A stretch of DNA of 64,000 nt from Druceiella hillmani (taxonomy: Eukaryota; Arthropoda; Insecta; Lepidoptera; Hepialidae), in assembly GCA_039881145.1 (NCBI GenBank), contig JAYKKI010000004.1, positions 48,539,001-48,603,000 of the forward strand, in the 5' to 3' direction. Positions 20,771 to 32,197 of the stretch are shown here, in pieces. The notes under the pieces are model-generated. The model was not told where the DNA came from, ran no database searches, and saw only the letters and a list, made by a program, of their open reading frames with translations. The translations under genes and the position numbers were made by a program. How positions within the stretch are numbered: position 1 is the stretch's first letter; every line of letters begins with the position of its first letter.

Positions 20771-21406
20771 TCTAGTGGATAATTAGAAAGATAAGCTTTT
20801 AGGAATTGAAAGATTTTCAAGAACACTCCCTCTTGCTTTACTTTTGGTCTCGAGTATTTTGATGGGTGTTCAATTTCCTTTCTATTCCAAGGAGGGGAAA
20901 CCTTTTCTCGCGACGTGGCCTTAATTAGGTTGCCTTGAAATTCTTTTGGTTTTAGAACGTCTCAGGGATATGATGTATAAGTTTAATTTTTTAAACACTT
21001 TTCAATTACTATCTATCTATTTATAACTGATGGTTTACAACCTTTACTATTTTATCAGAATAGACACGGTGGTGTGCTTTAGGGATTTAATTATTATCTG
21101 CTCATGTGTTATTAAGCTCTTTAAAGAATCCAAACTCGAAAGCGACAGACGTGATCTAAGTAACTATGCCAAAATTATACTAAAAGAAAAACTTATTCAC
21201 TTAGGTTTAATTCTTGTTTAATATCTGTTTATAGCAATCAGAAAATATACGAATCTAAATAAATAAAAGTATTACGCATTTGGACAAGGGAGCGGATTTA
21301 AAAGACAATAACCATGGTTCATTAAATAACGTTAGCTGTGAAATGCAATATCATAAAGAATTTGTTTTCACTTTGAGACTAAGTATAAATTATAGTAGGA
21401 AAATAT
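20771..21406. other. Non-coding, nothing firm
   Basis: A GC-richer patch at 20880-20960 may extend the preceding element. The 63-codon frame at 21030-21221 is not recognised. Confidence 0.5.
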
Positions 21407-21456
21407 AGTGCTTAATCGTTTTTCAGTTTTTCAAAAATGAAAAACGATTAAGCACT
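21407..21456. repeat. Perfect 19-bp hairpin
   Basis: AGTGCTTAATCGTTTTTCA (21407-21425) is exactly complementary to 21438-21456. The 12-nt centre GTTTTTCAAAAA can itself pair (TTTTT with AAAAA), leaving a single bulged G. Confidence 0.9.
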
Positions 21457-21479
21457 TGAACTTAACGAACTTGAACGCG

Positions 21480-21720
21480 TCGGCTACTAATGACTCGGCT
21501 AAATAAATATCTACACAAGCCGAGTAGCACGTTGAATGATGTAGAGGTTGAGAAAGCTACTAAATCATCCACTCGGTCAAACGCGTATCGCCATGGTATT
21601 CAAAATCGTACTAAATAATTCATCTAAAATATAGAATCCTAATGCTACGAGTACTAAATTACTAATCTAGTCTACTAAAATACTCGGCACGTGTAAGCCA
21701 GTCTTAAGTTTACGCTGCGT
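21480..21720. promoter_or_regulatory. Cluster of ACTCGG motifs with an 8-bp hairpin
   Basis: ACTCGGCT (21493-21500) and AGCCGAGT (21518-21525) form a perfect inverted repeat with a 17-nt centre. ACTCGG recurs near 21572 and 21680, and GCTACT/AGTAGC words surround it. The spacing suggests a factor-binding cluster; the factor is unknown to me. Confidence 0.25.
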
Positions 21721-22214
21721 GCCTCTAATATAACTGTTAAATAGAATAAATGGTGATGATGAGACTTCATTCTCCTGTTTTCTGACACACTTTTCACTCT
21801 GCTCAATTTCGTACATGCATTTCTTGTGCGTACTGCTCCTAACATAACATAATTATATAATGTTTCTCAATTACATACTCCTATATCTTAATGGATTTTT
21901 CACGTTTTTCTACCACACCTATGTACATTCACACATTCAAATTTTCTCAATATTCTATTATTAACCTTCAAAATAATTCAGATTGACAATGCATCCTCAT
22001 CACGTACCTATAGTTTTACAATAAATTCTATAATAATCTTATTTCTAAAACGCATTAGATTTGTTTTAATGTTTATTTTGGATTATCAATTATTTTACCT
22101 AATTATTGGTGCTAATACATCATTATGTACAGTTATCGTCTCACGCTTTTTACAATATATTTTTACTTTTTACTTGACTACGGCAAAGAAAGAGTTTTGC
22201 ATATCACAAGCTAT
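21721..22214. other. AT-rich non-coding, nothing recognised
   Basis: No feature supported. Confidence 0.6.
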
Positions 22215-22560
22215 TTATATGTATATGTATGTATATGAGTTAGTTTGTTCCTGCGTATAGACTAAACTACTAAAATGATTTCAACAAATGAGGTGTCTTT
22301 AGATTTGTATTGATCCAGAGAATGTCATAGGATATATAATATTATGAATTTCACAGGCATATGTATGTATGTACGTATGTGAATAAATTTGTTTCCTTGT
22401 ACAGACCAAACTACTAAAGTGATTTCAAATGAGGTGTCCTTCAATAAATAAGTATCCTGATTGATCCTGAGAATGTCTTATATTATATAATGTTATGAAT
22501 TTCACAGGTTATGTATGTATTTATTTTGTGTTTTTTAGTTATTTTTTTATTAATCGGGCT
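22215..22560 (+). repeat. Family F repeat, two tandem copies
   Basis: AGACTAAACTACTAAAATGA (22260) and AGACCAAACTACTAAAGTGA (22403) begin two units of about 143 bp. Each has AAATGAGGTGTC, GATCC(A/T)GAGAATGTC and TTATGAATTTCACAGG, then a (TATG)n spacer. The second unit ends with the TTTTGTG..TTAGTTATTTTT tail also present in the copy at 8385-8600. Confidence 0.75.
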
Positions 22561-23714
22561 TTAGTTTCTATTGTCAATATCTATATCAGGGTGTCATCCA
22601 ATCTCTGAGTCACATGTAATCGTTCGTTTACGTCTTTAATTTTCTGTGTTTCTCGAATAATATCCTGTCTTTTTGTTTTATGTTAATATATCTTCTGAAA
22701 GCCAAATTTACCCACTGATTTTATAACAATTTTTCCTGTTTTATTTCATAAAAACTTAAAATTTTTCCTTCTATTTCACTCTCCGATCGTATCTTTACAC
22801 TTATTAGGACACACATGTTAGTCTTTTTACAACGATATATGAAACTTTGGCATCACAACTTATGGTAAAGATACATTTCACTAAAAATATTAACAAGAAA
22901 ATAGTTATATTTTATATGTCATAAAAAATTTGCAAAAAAAGGAAAATCTCCTCAATGTTAGTAGACAGACATATTGTTAATATTGAAACAGGCTTTGTCT
23001 GGTTTCAATTTTAATCTTTATATTCACGTCGGCGAAATAAACTAGAGTTGCAGAAAACTTTGCATTTTTCCATATTAATGCTTTGGTGGGACGTCGCATG
23101 CAAAATTACTGGCCTTTTAACTTTTTTTTTAATTTTGCTTTCTTTATGTAACACGTTTCCATTTTGGTGCTATTTTAACTTGGTAAGAAAGTAAGTGGAT
23201 TCCTATTTATTATACAAAATCATAAAGTGTCTTCCTAAAGTTTCGACAACTTTGAAACCAATAATTCAGTGAGAAAAACAAATTTATGCCTCGAGTAACA
23301 AAAAAGTTTTAAAAAGACATAAATATTTATACCTGAAATTATTATGCAATTTATATTAGGAAAGATGGTGTTCCAGTGTACGTATTTTTATAACAAACAA
23401 AAAAAAGTTACGGCCCAGGAAGAATAACTCGGTATATATTTTAAGTCTTATCAACTCTAACAAAGTATTCAGCAGTTAATTTTAAACTCAAAAACTCAAT
23501 TTTTAAGCATTTCGATAGACCAATGCACAGCACCTGAACACTCGCTTTTAAACGAAATCTAAACTTACTATACATCACTCTATCTACTTATTCCTCTATC
23601 ATCGCTTTACGTAATCTATTGTTAGTTTCATTTACCACACTTCTTTGAATTATTATCTATCTGTACCTGAATATTTGTATCGGTATATTATTAACAAAAC
23701 AATATTTCTTTACA
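22561..23714. other. AT-rich non-coding, nothing recognised
   Basis: No feature supported. Confidence 0.6.
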
Positions 23715-23720
23715 AATTGT

Positions 23721-23761
23721 CCACCTGAAGATGTCGTCATACAACGAAACCTAGGTCGTGG
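23721..23761 (+). ncRNA. Hammerhead-ribozyme-like motif, possibly a Penelope-like element remnant
   Basis: The order fits a type I hammerhead: CCAC (23721-23724, stem I 5'), CTGAAGA (23725-23731, core CUGANGA), a stem II region, GAA (23746-23748), stem III ACC/GGT (23749-23751 with 23754-23756) closed by only TA, C at 23757 at the cleavage position, then GTGG (23758-23761) pairing with CCAC. Very short stem III is known for the hammerheads of Penelope-like elements and retrozymes. Weak point: stem II is poor (best TGT/ACA, 23732-23734 with 23741-23743, leaving AC unpaired). A degraded look-alike, CACCTGAAGA..AAAACCTA..GGT, starts at 24041, 319 bp downstream. Chance or another repeat is possible. 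Confidence 0.3.
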
Positions 23762-23789
23762 TAAAGAGTTTAAATAAAGTAGATTTAAT

Positions 23790-24239
23790 AGTACATCACA
23801 TAGTTTCATTTAGTTAAGAAAAAAATAATTACAAAGAATTGCTACATAATTAACGACAATTATATTCAAAACATTATATACAAACACTTTATATGAAGGC
23901 AGCTTCAACATTAAGTTTATCGATTAATAATTCCATGTGTGACAGAAAAAAACTTTAATTTGTGATCTTAATTGATAACAAAAAGTATTAGAGCGCTAGT
24001 CAAAGCTTAAATAAATGTCACTCAAAGTAACTAATTTTGACACCTGAAGACTTCGCTCATCAAAACCTACCATTGTCGGTTAGTATGAAAATTAGTTGTA
24101 TACTCGTACATATTTTGAAGCTACATCTTTTGAACGCACAGTTATTTAAGCATGGATTTTTAACAGAACTATTTAATTAATAAACATAACTTTTCCGTCT
24201 CTTGCTAAATGGGAATAAAAATAGAAATAACGATTTAAA
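23790..24239. other. AT-rich non-coding
   Basis: Contains the second, degraded CTGAAGA motif at 24044. Nothing else recognised. Confidence 0.5.
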
Positions 24240-24560
24240 TTTTGTTTTATCTAAATAAATACAATTACCGACCAATGGAAAAAACTTTTGGTTTGCCCCA
24301 CCTGGCAAATTACAGTACGCCGAGACCGTTCGGCGTTAATAAAACGACATCATTTATATATATTACAAAAAATACTTCATATTTGTGTACTACATTCATC
24401 TTCAAACAATCCATTTATGCAACTATTAAAATATAAATGAAGCAAAAACGACGGCAAAACGTAAGCAACACGCTTACGACATTTTTAATGTTGACAATCG
24501 CGTTTGTCAACTGACATAGATTTTAATATCCGACTGTAATTATTGTACTGACTGATTTTG
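24240..24560. promoter_or_regulatory. Cluster of three perfect short hairpins in a GC-richer patch
   Basis: ACGCCGA/TCGGCGT (24317-24336, loop GACCGT), CGTAAGC/GCTTACG (24460-24478, loop AACAC) and GTTGACAA/TTGTCAAC (24490-24511, loop TCGCGT). The last is followed at once by TGTCA-AC-TGACA, a fourth small palindrome. Inverted repeats with 5-6-nt spacers may be dimeric factor sites or RNA hairpins. No frame of interest. Confidence 0.35.
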
Positions 24561-25319
24561 TGTTACAGCTTGTTTAGAATCTAATTAATACATGATTATA
24601 ATCAGAGACAATTCAAGGGAAAATATGTAAAACAATGTAATGTAGGAAGTTATGAAAAAGAAAATATTGTTTTTAGTTAATACGGATTACAAGTAACGAT
24701 AAATTATAGTTTCAATCATTTACAATTTGGCCGCACTGTGCTAAAGATCGTTATAATATATTTTCTATATTCTGAAATTGGCAAATTCTTATTAACATTA
24801 TTTGCAAACAAAAATGGCTTCAACAAATACGACAAACAGGTGACATTTATAACCTACATGATGTATTGGATGTATCTGATTTGGTTATTGGTGAGAGTTT
24901 AGTTATGTTTAGTGTTACGCATCGCGTATGGGAATCAATGAGGTAAAACTGTCGTTTCGGCATACGGATCTAGGACCTATCGTAGTCAATTTATACTATC
25001 ACATGTAATCATAGATCGCATCCTGGGTAAATGTAAACAATGACAATTAAATCTAGTAAGGATTCAAAGTATAAATACGCAGATGAAGACTTCCAAAATA
25101 TTTCCCGAATAAGTAGTCTTTTTTCGTTATTTCATCTCGTATTCTTCGAGCACATCTAATGAATTATCTTGTCACTAATATGCCTTTCTTATTCTTTCTG
25201 ATTACGTTTACCACCCATTTAAATAGCTGTCAACAGCTGTCTATTTCAAAATTAAAAATAATAACAGATTTTATTTCCTGTAACCGGTGGATGTAAAATT
25301 CATGAATATTTTCCTGTAT
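24561..25319. other. AT-rich non-coding, nothing recognised
   Basis: No feature supported. Confidence 0.6.
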
Positions 25320-25690
25320 ATACCTATTTCTATTAACCGACTTAGGGGCCCAATTAAGAGGATCTAACCAGTCGAGCACTTCATTAAAATTAACAACACA
25401 ATTAACATGCCACCGAATCTGCCCACGCCGCCGCCGTGTAAATAATTGCGAATGATTAAATGATATTGAGAACAAAGCAGGCGGGCCAATAACGCGCCCG
25501 CCTAAGACAAAGGCAACCGGAAGTTAGTTGCAAAGTCAATTTTATCAAATACCAGCCCCGGTGCTGAAGTCCGATTTAAATATCATAATTAAATTTGGAA
25601 TGAAATAATTACGAGTACCAGCAAACAAGCCGCGGTAACGGTGTCGCTATTCTAGGGCGTACGCTATCGTGGAGAGGGGGGGGGGGTTTT
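25320..25690. promoter_or_regulatory. GC-richer island, strong candidate enhancer-like conserved element
   Basis: Complex 370-bp block containing CAATTAAGAGG, several TTAAAATTAACAACAC and AATGATTAAATGAT words (homeodomain-like), AACAAAGC and AGACAAAGG (Sox/TCF-like) and ACCGGAAGTTAG (Ets-like). Its centre has a perfect 8-bp GC hairpin AGGCGGGC..GCCCGCCT (25479-25503) with a CCAAT word in the loop. It ends in a G10 run at 25675-25686. The minus frame of 81 codons (25230-25475) is not recognised. Confidence 0.4.
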
Positions 25691-26207
25691 AAACTTTTCC
25701 CTTGGAAATTAAGGAAAATGTTTGCCAATATTAAGGCTGCCATTAGAATTGATTCCGAGAAGGTAAATGTAAGAAAATTAGTTTATAATAGTGATTTATT
25801 AAATCTCATTGTTTCTAAATGAAACACCAAGGATAATCGTAGATGTTTCTATTTAATTTGATCAATTTATTTATCACATTTATTCATTCAGATTGAACTA
25901 ACCTGTTTTTTGTGAATATTTTATTACGCAATCTGTTTAATTTTAGATTTTTCAAAATATTTTATAATTTTACGAGATATGGCGTGATATAGAAATTTTC
26001 GAGAAGTTTTCGAAAATTGCATGCAGTCAAAATATATAAAAAATGGTTTAATTAAATGGTCTATATTTTAAATAAAAGTTAATCCGAAACTAAAACATGT
26101 GGGATTACAAAAAATAAAAATGGTTTTAAAATATACAATCAAATCTAATGAGTAACATAGAAAAACCTAAAATTATCGATTTTATAATGAAATTTAAAAA
26201 AAGTGTA
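25691..26207. other. AT-rich non-coding with one small hairpin
   Basis: AATTTTCGA/TCGAAAATT (25994-26018, 7-nt loop) is the only structure seen. Confidence 0.6.
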
Positions 26208-26435
26208 TTCTTTCCATTGAAAATGTTTAAAAAAAAGTGTTTGATGTAGCACATAGAATTATAATAGAAGACAGATTGGAATTTTGGTCTGTCTGTATGT
26301 TAATTTGAGAGGAATCACGCAAAATTTAGTACGAATTTTGATGAAATTTTGGTATGGTAATAGTATATACCTTGGAGAGAAAAAAAAAACAAAAAAAAAT
26401 CTCAATTACACGCGAGCGAAGTCGTACGCACAGTT
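26208..26435 (+). repeat. Family A repeat, copy reaching the shared 3' end
   Basis: GGTCTGTCTGTATGTTAATT, AATCACGCAAAATTTAG, TTGATGAAATTTTGGTATGG, TAATAGTATATACCTTGGAG, an A-rich run, then ACACGCGAGCGAAGTCGTAC and CAGTTAGT. The terminal 'CGCGAGCGAAG(C/T)CG' is the same as the end of family B at 3015-3045. Confidence 0.75.
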
Positions 26436-27989
26436 AGTAAATAATAATTTGAATTAAAAAGATATTACCTATAAATAAAACATCAGTAACCTTGCGACTC
26501 CATAATCATATTCCTGACACGGTTAATGTACAGAAAAAATGTTAAAAGAGAGTTCATTCCATGACACCACTTTAATGAATGTAAAAGATAAAAACACATA
26601 AACAAAATTTATGCGCATCCTAGGCAGATGAAATAAACTATGACTTCGTAATCTTATATAAATAACAGCCCTCCTGGCTGTTAACAACACTGTTAACAAC
26701 ATGGTTCAAAGCACCATCGAATTCCAGCTCAATAGATTTTTAAAATAATCAACATTGACATATTATTAAGGTATTTAAAAAAAAGTAATGAAAACCAATT
26801 TCTTTCTGAGTTCCAGTCAGGTAAATATTTATGAAACCGTGCCCGTTATAAAATGTGATCGGTTTTTCCATTTTTATTTTTTAATTAAAAAACTACATAT
26901 GATGTTACAGACATATATTATGTAATTAATCTCTAAAAAAATAAGACCTGAAGCAACGAAAATAAAAGAAAAGATATATTTTTTATTATTTTATATTTAT
27001 TATGTTCATCACAATCAGTTCTATACTACCACTTACAAAATTGCAGTTGCAATAAGTTTTAATTCTCTTTTTCAAAATACGTTCTTAATTTATAGCTTCT
27101 ATTAATTGTATTTTTCATTTATTAGTTATTCTGTCGTGATAATATACAGAGAAATTAAATTATATGAAAAATTTTCAATGAAAATATAATCTATATAAAT
27201 AATCTACAAAATAATTATAACTTAATTGTATCATGTAAATGAATATTGATAAATATGAAAAGTGTTATTCGAATTTGCTTAGTTAAGGTTATCAAGCGTC
27301 CACAGTTAAAGTAAAGTTGTGTAAATTTTTGAAGTCGATCTTAAATTTTAATAACTTAAATTTTAATATCATTTCTCAACTGTGTTTTTTTGTGCCAACG
27401 CCATATTTTTCTTAATTCTTCATCAATATTAATGATTCAAACATCGTTTTAAAGCTTATGTACTGCACTATTGACGAAAAATAGACAAATAATTTAAAAT
27501 TAATGCTTTTTGTAAAAAAATTATTAAAATTTTTGTTTTATAAAAAATGCATTTTTATTAATAATGCCATCTGTTGATGGCATTCCTAATAAAAATATAT
27601 TTAACAAACATGTAGTTATATTTTTACTATTCGGTGTGTAATCACGATACTGTGCTGAATATTTACATGAGTCAGCTAATAATATTAAAAATTCACTATA
27701 TTTGCTACATGACAAGGTCACATGCAGGAACTGAACTGTAATTTAGCCTTCTCTGCATCACTCATCCCTTTTCGTCACATCCAGTCGCATATTTTACTTT
27801 CAAAAGTATTGCGTAACCCTTAAAAAAGTAAATTGTTAAAAATAATCCCATAGCTTAATTTTTTACACTGAGCGCTTCGCGCTGAGACCGCAATTATTTT
27901 AAACTTGCGATCTGTTGATACCATGCATCCCTTCTTCCCTTCCTGTAAACTTTTGATGGCTTCCAAAAGTTCTCCCTCATTCGGATGGT
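26436..27989. other. AT-rich non-coding with small hairpins
   Basis: AATGCCATC/GATGGCATT (27563-27584, loop TGTT) and AGCGC/GCGCT around 27870 are perfect small hairpins. TGTTAACAACAC is tandemly doubled near 26682. Nothing else recognised. Confidence 0.6.
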
Positions 27990-28190
27990 TTAAAATTTTA
28001 AAGTCCTAATTGCATATTCTATCATGCCACGTACACGTCCTGTAGCAGTGGTTACTACGCCGAAACAAAGTGCCCATTTCGTCCCTAACAGGCAAGCGGT
28101 GAAAAGTGAAAATTGTGAAGGGGCTTGACATTTCCAAAATGGAACTTGGAAAGTGAAGTTTGAAATTTTTAGACGCCTCAAGTTCAGCTT
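27990..28190. promoter_or_regulatory. GC-richer island, candidate conserved non-coding element
   Basis: Complex sequence (CATGCCACGTACACGTCCTG near 28023; CAGGCAAGCGGTGAAAAGTG near 28089) without repeat similarity. Open for 63 codons on the minus strand, translation not recognised. Confidence 0.25.
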
Positions 28191-28416
28191 GAATAAAATA
28201 TAAGTCTTTAGGAATAGTAATGAAGACGATTCTGTTGCGATGAATTATTTAAAGTGTCACAAATTCGGTTCAAATAGTTTTAACTGTCCGTTTAAAATTC
28301 AGCTTACGACTTTTGTATTAATGGCTATAATTTCGTTCCATGTGCCCAAATACGACTTTTTTCTGAACATCAGTTATCTTGGAGTTAGAAATTGTAACAG
28401 GGATTGCATTTTTACT

Positions 28417-28452
28417 TCATCCTCAGTGTGGATGGTTCCGCACTGAGGATGA
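28417..28452. repeat. 15-bp hairpin with 6-nt loop
   Basis: TCATCCTCAGTGTGG (28417-28431) pairs with CCGCACTGAGGATGA (28438-28452), the single deviation being a T.G pair. It lies inside a 107-codon plus frame (28379-28702) that has no protein character I can identify. Confidence 0.85.
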
Positions 28453-29041
28453 TTCTATATATAGATTTTTTCATCATTTAATGGGAGGTTGTTTAATTAT
28501 CTTAATCATTTTATTTAAAAACCTCAAAAAAAGTGGTAAAAATACAAATTGTAATTGTATTATTTCCGCATTAGTATTTTCCTTGAGAAATAAAAGACGG
28601 AATAAATCTATATTAATTTATTATCACCACTCACATAATAAAGTTCTGTTTATTTATTTTATGTCTTTCCTTCAGGAGCACAGCAGTGAACATAAACACT
28701 AAAAAAACATGCCACGACGCATAAAAAACTGAATGCACTGCTATTAATTTAATTTCGAAAAGCAGTAGAACATATTCTATTTCAACATACCAAATTAAGG
28801 AATTCATTACTGCACTCCCTTTTAGTCCAGACTACCATCCCATAACTCTTCACCACAGCAAATATTAAAATCAGATCTGACAAATTTTGTTTATCGATAT
28901 ATAACCTACTCAGGGAACGTAACGGTGTTTTTAGAGGTATACAATTTTAAAATAAAAAAACAGATAAAAGTCATGATAAGGGCCATAATATTGGCTTTAT
29001 TACAAAAGGTAATTTTAAACCATTTATGTTTAAACACTATA
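28453..29041. other. AT-rich non-coding, nothing recognised
   Basis: Covered in part by the unrecognised 107-codon frame ending at 28702. Confidence 0.55.
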
Positions 29042-29310
29042 TTAGGCATACAGATGCCGCGGGTGCTCGGGTGAAGCACAATCTGGAAGTCTAATTCTCA
29101 ACCACTTTGTGGAGCAGTTGGAGTCGTATATATTGGCAATAACGTAACTAACGTCGTCTTCCAAGTGATCCAACGTCTGTGGTCTTTCGTCATAGACTAG
29201 ACACTTTATATATTCTCATATGAAATAATACATAGGTATTATATCACACGATCGTCGAGGCCAATTCGGAACAGAAACTTTTCCGGATCACTCGCGGGTT
29301 TGTCTGTCAG
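29042..29310 (-). pseudogene. Tc1/mariner-superfamily transposase, C-terminal relic
   Basis: The minus-strand frame ending at TAA (29042-29044) reads, upstream to downstream, VPNWPRRSCDIIP..YYFI, stop, EYIKCLVYDERPQTLDHLED, DVSYVIANI, then CSTKWLRIRL and HPRHLYA. In IS630/Tc1/mariner-type transposases the third catalytic acid sits in a block 'W-P-x-R-S-x-D-L-x-P-x-D-Y/F-F-L-W', followed by 'V-K..V-Y..(K/R)-P-x-T-(L/I)-x-x-L-(E/K)..I..V-I..I' (family knowledge). The match in order and spacing is good and the catalytic-position Asp is kept. A TGA replaces the Trp/Gly after FLW, and the following C-terminal residues drift. The N-terminal domain and the first two acids are not seen. Dead copy, inserted beside a family D repeat. 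Confidence 0.75.
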
Positions 29311-30270
29311 TTCATCACAGAAACCGATTGATTTATAAATTTGAAATGTGGTGTAGCTAAGAAACTTATTAACTCACACATATCTCATTAACTAAAACTC
29401 AAAAATACTCATTGGAAAATTTTAGGGCGGAGAATAAATTAAGTACACGAATTTCCTTTTTAATTTAAAAAATATAGAAGAGTCTCAAAAATGTTTTTTT
29501 CATCTTCAGAAATATACTAAAAAATATGCGACAAAATATATTCTTCTCCCCGTCCCTAATTTCGAAACTACTCAATTTTACATAATGAAAAACTATAGAT
29601 TTATAGAAACCCACATAAAAATTGTAGGAAAACTATAGCAATGATTCTAGATGCTATAACTTTTTTTAAAGACACGTCGTGATTTTAGGCCTATAAAAGA
29701 TGTGGTAGGTATTATTTCTGTTTTTCCATTTTCACAGCTGATTTTCTCTAAAACCTAACTACGTATAGAAATTTGGCAAAGCAATACATCTTAGTACCTC
29801 ACATATTTTGCAGTAGCTATTTTTTTTAATATTCATATAAAAATTAAAGAGAAGGTAAATAAGGTATTAAAAAAAAGATTACACTTTGCTTGTTTAAAAA
29901 GATATTCGAAAAAGGAAAAAAAGAAAACTCCAATGATTTAACATCGCACGTTTAAAAAGATATTCGATAAAGAGCATCCCCTGCTCTTATTTCGGAAACT
30001 ACTAACCCGAAAAACGAACATAAAAAGGGGTTGGTAACATCTAACTATAATATTAAAGGAAAACTTTAAAAGCAGCGATTATCCTACATCTTATAATTTT
30101 TGAAATATGCACCATGTATTAATGCCGATCAAAGATTTAGTAGGCAACATATTTACGGTGTGAAAAATTAATATTTTTCAATAGTTTAATAAAACTTCTA
30201 AGTACCTCTTAATGTTCATAAATGCTAGTTTTGAACCTTGTAGTGCAAGTTTCGGTTGTCCTCGATAGGT
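29290..30270 (+). repeat. Dispersed repeat, family D, long copy
   Basis: Ends with GATTTAGTAGGCAACATATT, TACGGTGTGAAAAATTAATA and 'AATAGTTTAATA'. This nearly repeats 62421-62490, where GAAACATTTAGTAGGCAATA is followed by the same words. Internally the block 'TCACAGC..ATTTTCTCTAAAAC' and 'GATATTCGA(A/T)AAAG' occur twice, so the copy is probably made of two head-to-tail parts. Relative of family C in layout ('CTGTC..TCACAG..' start, long A/T-rich body). Non-coding. Confidence 0.5.
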
Positions 30271-32197
30271 TTAGTTAATTCTACCACCCAAATTTTTCCA
30301 TAAATATCCAGTGGTGATATAATTTCAACCGAATTTAAATTTACTATATCTATTTCAATTAGCTAAAGCTATGAAATACTTATACTATAAACTATTATTA
30401 CATACTGCTCTCCTAATATTTTTTGCTATTTTTACAAATTATATTTATATACAGCCACTGTAATGTTCTTTGGTATCACTTGTTGTTCACTATTTTTGCA
30501 AGAGGATTTTCCTTATTTTCAACAATGTACACTCATCGTTTCTTGCATTGTTACCACTATGATGAGAGGGATTAATTCTATAATGGAATATCATTTGTGT
30601 TATATGAATGTGATCTGAATGAAGAGAAAATTATGACTAACCTTTATGGGGATATTAGAAGGGAGAAAATTTAAAAGAATTTTAAGAAAATGCCGAGATG
30701 CCGAAAAATTTGTTAAAGTGGCTTAAATTTGACGTATCTCGCTCGAATGTACCTCGCTTTTGTGATAAATGCTGTGACTCAGAAATATTTACTTTTGACT
30801 CAGAAATATTTACTCGGAAGAATAACCCCTTGGCATATGTGTCTTCCAGTGAATTTAGGTATTTCTTTCTTTTAACATCACTTGCTCTATAAGCACGATT
30901 ATTTGTGTGTATATTTTACGCATTCTTTCTTTTCAACAACCACAACATTAAAATCACGGGCATTTATTAATGAATCTTTCTTTAAATTTCTTTTCATAAA
31001 ATAGTTTAATAATAAAAATATTTCTAACATTTAAAACAATATCGAACACGCCAACATCATCTGCAAATATTAGATTACTTCCGGAGTGTAGGTAGAGTAC
31101 TTCCGGTTCGTAAGCCATATCTATTACCAGTGAATTTCTATTCGCAATTATAAATGTTCATGTCAAATAACGAAAGGAATCTAATATACACTAGATTTAG
31201 TAAGAGTCAAATTATTGTAAAGAAGTTTTGTTCCCAAAATTAGTTATTTTTCCTATTCATACACCGACAATAATTATTTACCGACAAATCCTTCACAGAC
31301 CTTCTCCAATTTCATAAAGTAATAATAAAGTGTTTTTCCCTAATTATACTTATCTACAGACTTGTTTTCAATGAAGGATCTGTTTGTTCATCGACATGCT
31401 ATTAGCATTTTCATGCAGAGTGTTAACTAAAGTTCTTTCAAACACTTTTCTTGCAACATTACGTAAAAAAATACTGATTAAGCTTTTCCTATCATTTTAG
31501 TCATCTTTGCTCTTGTTACTATTGTATAAAAAGAGTTTTGTCTACCTCTATTAATTTTTTCTAATCACATTTTTCACGTGTAATTGTATAATTCATCATG
31601 TTAGTTTTCTTCTATCAAGTATTTTACACACTATTTTTGTTGAGCATCTATTTTGTTTTTTGACAATTTCACGTGTTTCTTTTTGCGCAACACTTTTATT
31701 CATCCTCCCATATATTCTCAATTCCTTCCAATTGTTTATTTCAAAAACATTGTTTTTGCAACGAATCATTTCATTATTTTCTCCACTAGATTCGCAGTAA
31801 AATAAACTATGGAATGCTACTTACACTTTCTCTACATGAAAACAATTCTCTCTATATATCTTCGTATAAAATTTCAATATAAGTAACTTTATTGAATGGT
31901 ATGTACATCTCTACTCTATTCTGTCAGCTAAATTTATAATTTCTCTGTGGTATTTGACCCAATGAGTTATCTCGTCTATTCCATGTGCCAATACGATACT
32001 TTACCACCTCACAGTAGCATTGTCATTAATGGAAATGGCATGAAGCATATTTATTCGTTATAGATTATATCCGAGTACATTATACAGATCTTAATATAGA
32101 TCTATATTTTCTTTAATATTCGACATAAATGTTACACTGAACTGATAGTTAACACTGATATGAATTAAATATCACTAATAATTAGTAAAGTTTTCAC
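30271..32197. other. AT-rich non-coding, nothing recognised
   Basis: A 21-bp direct duplication (TGACTCAGAAATATTTACTT near 30776 and 30797) is the only structure noted. Confidence 0.6.

Noticed and set aside
28240..28702. Two overlapping plus frames (68 and 107 codons)
   Set aside because: No motif, mutual overlap in different frames and AT-driven composition.
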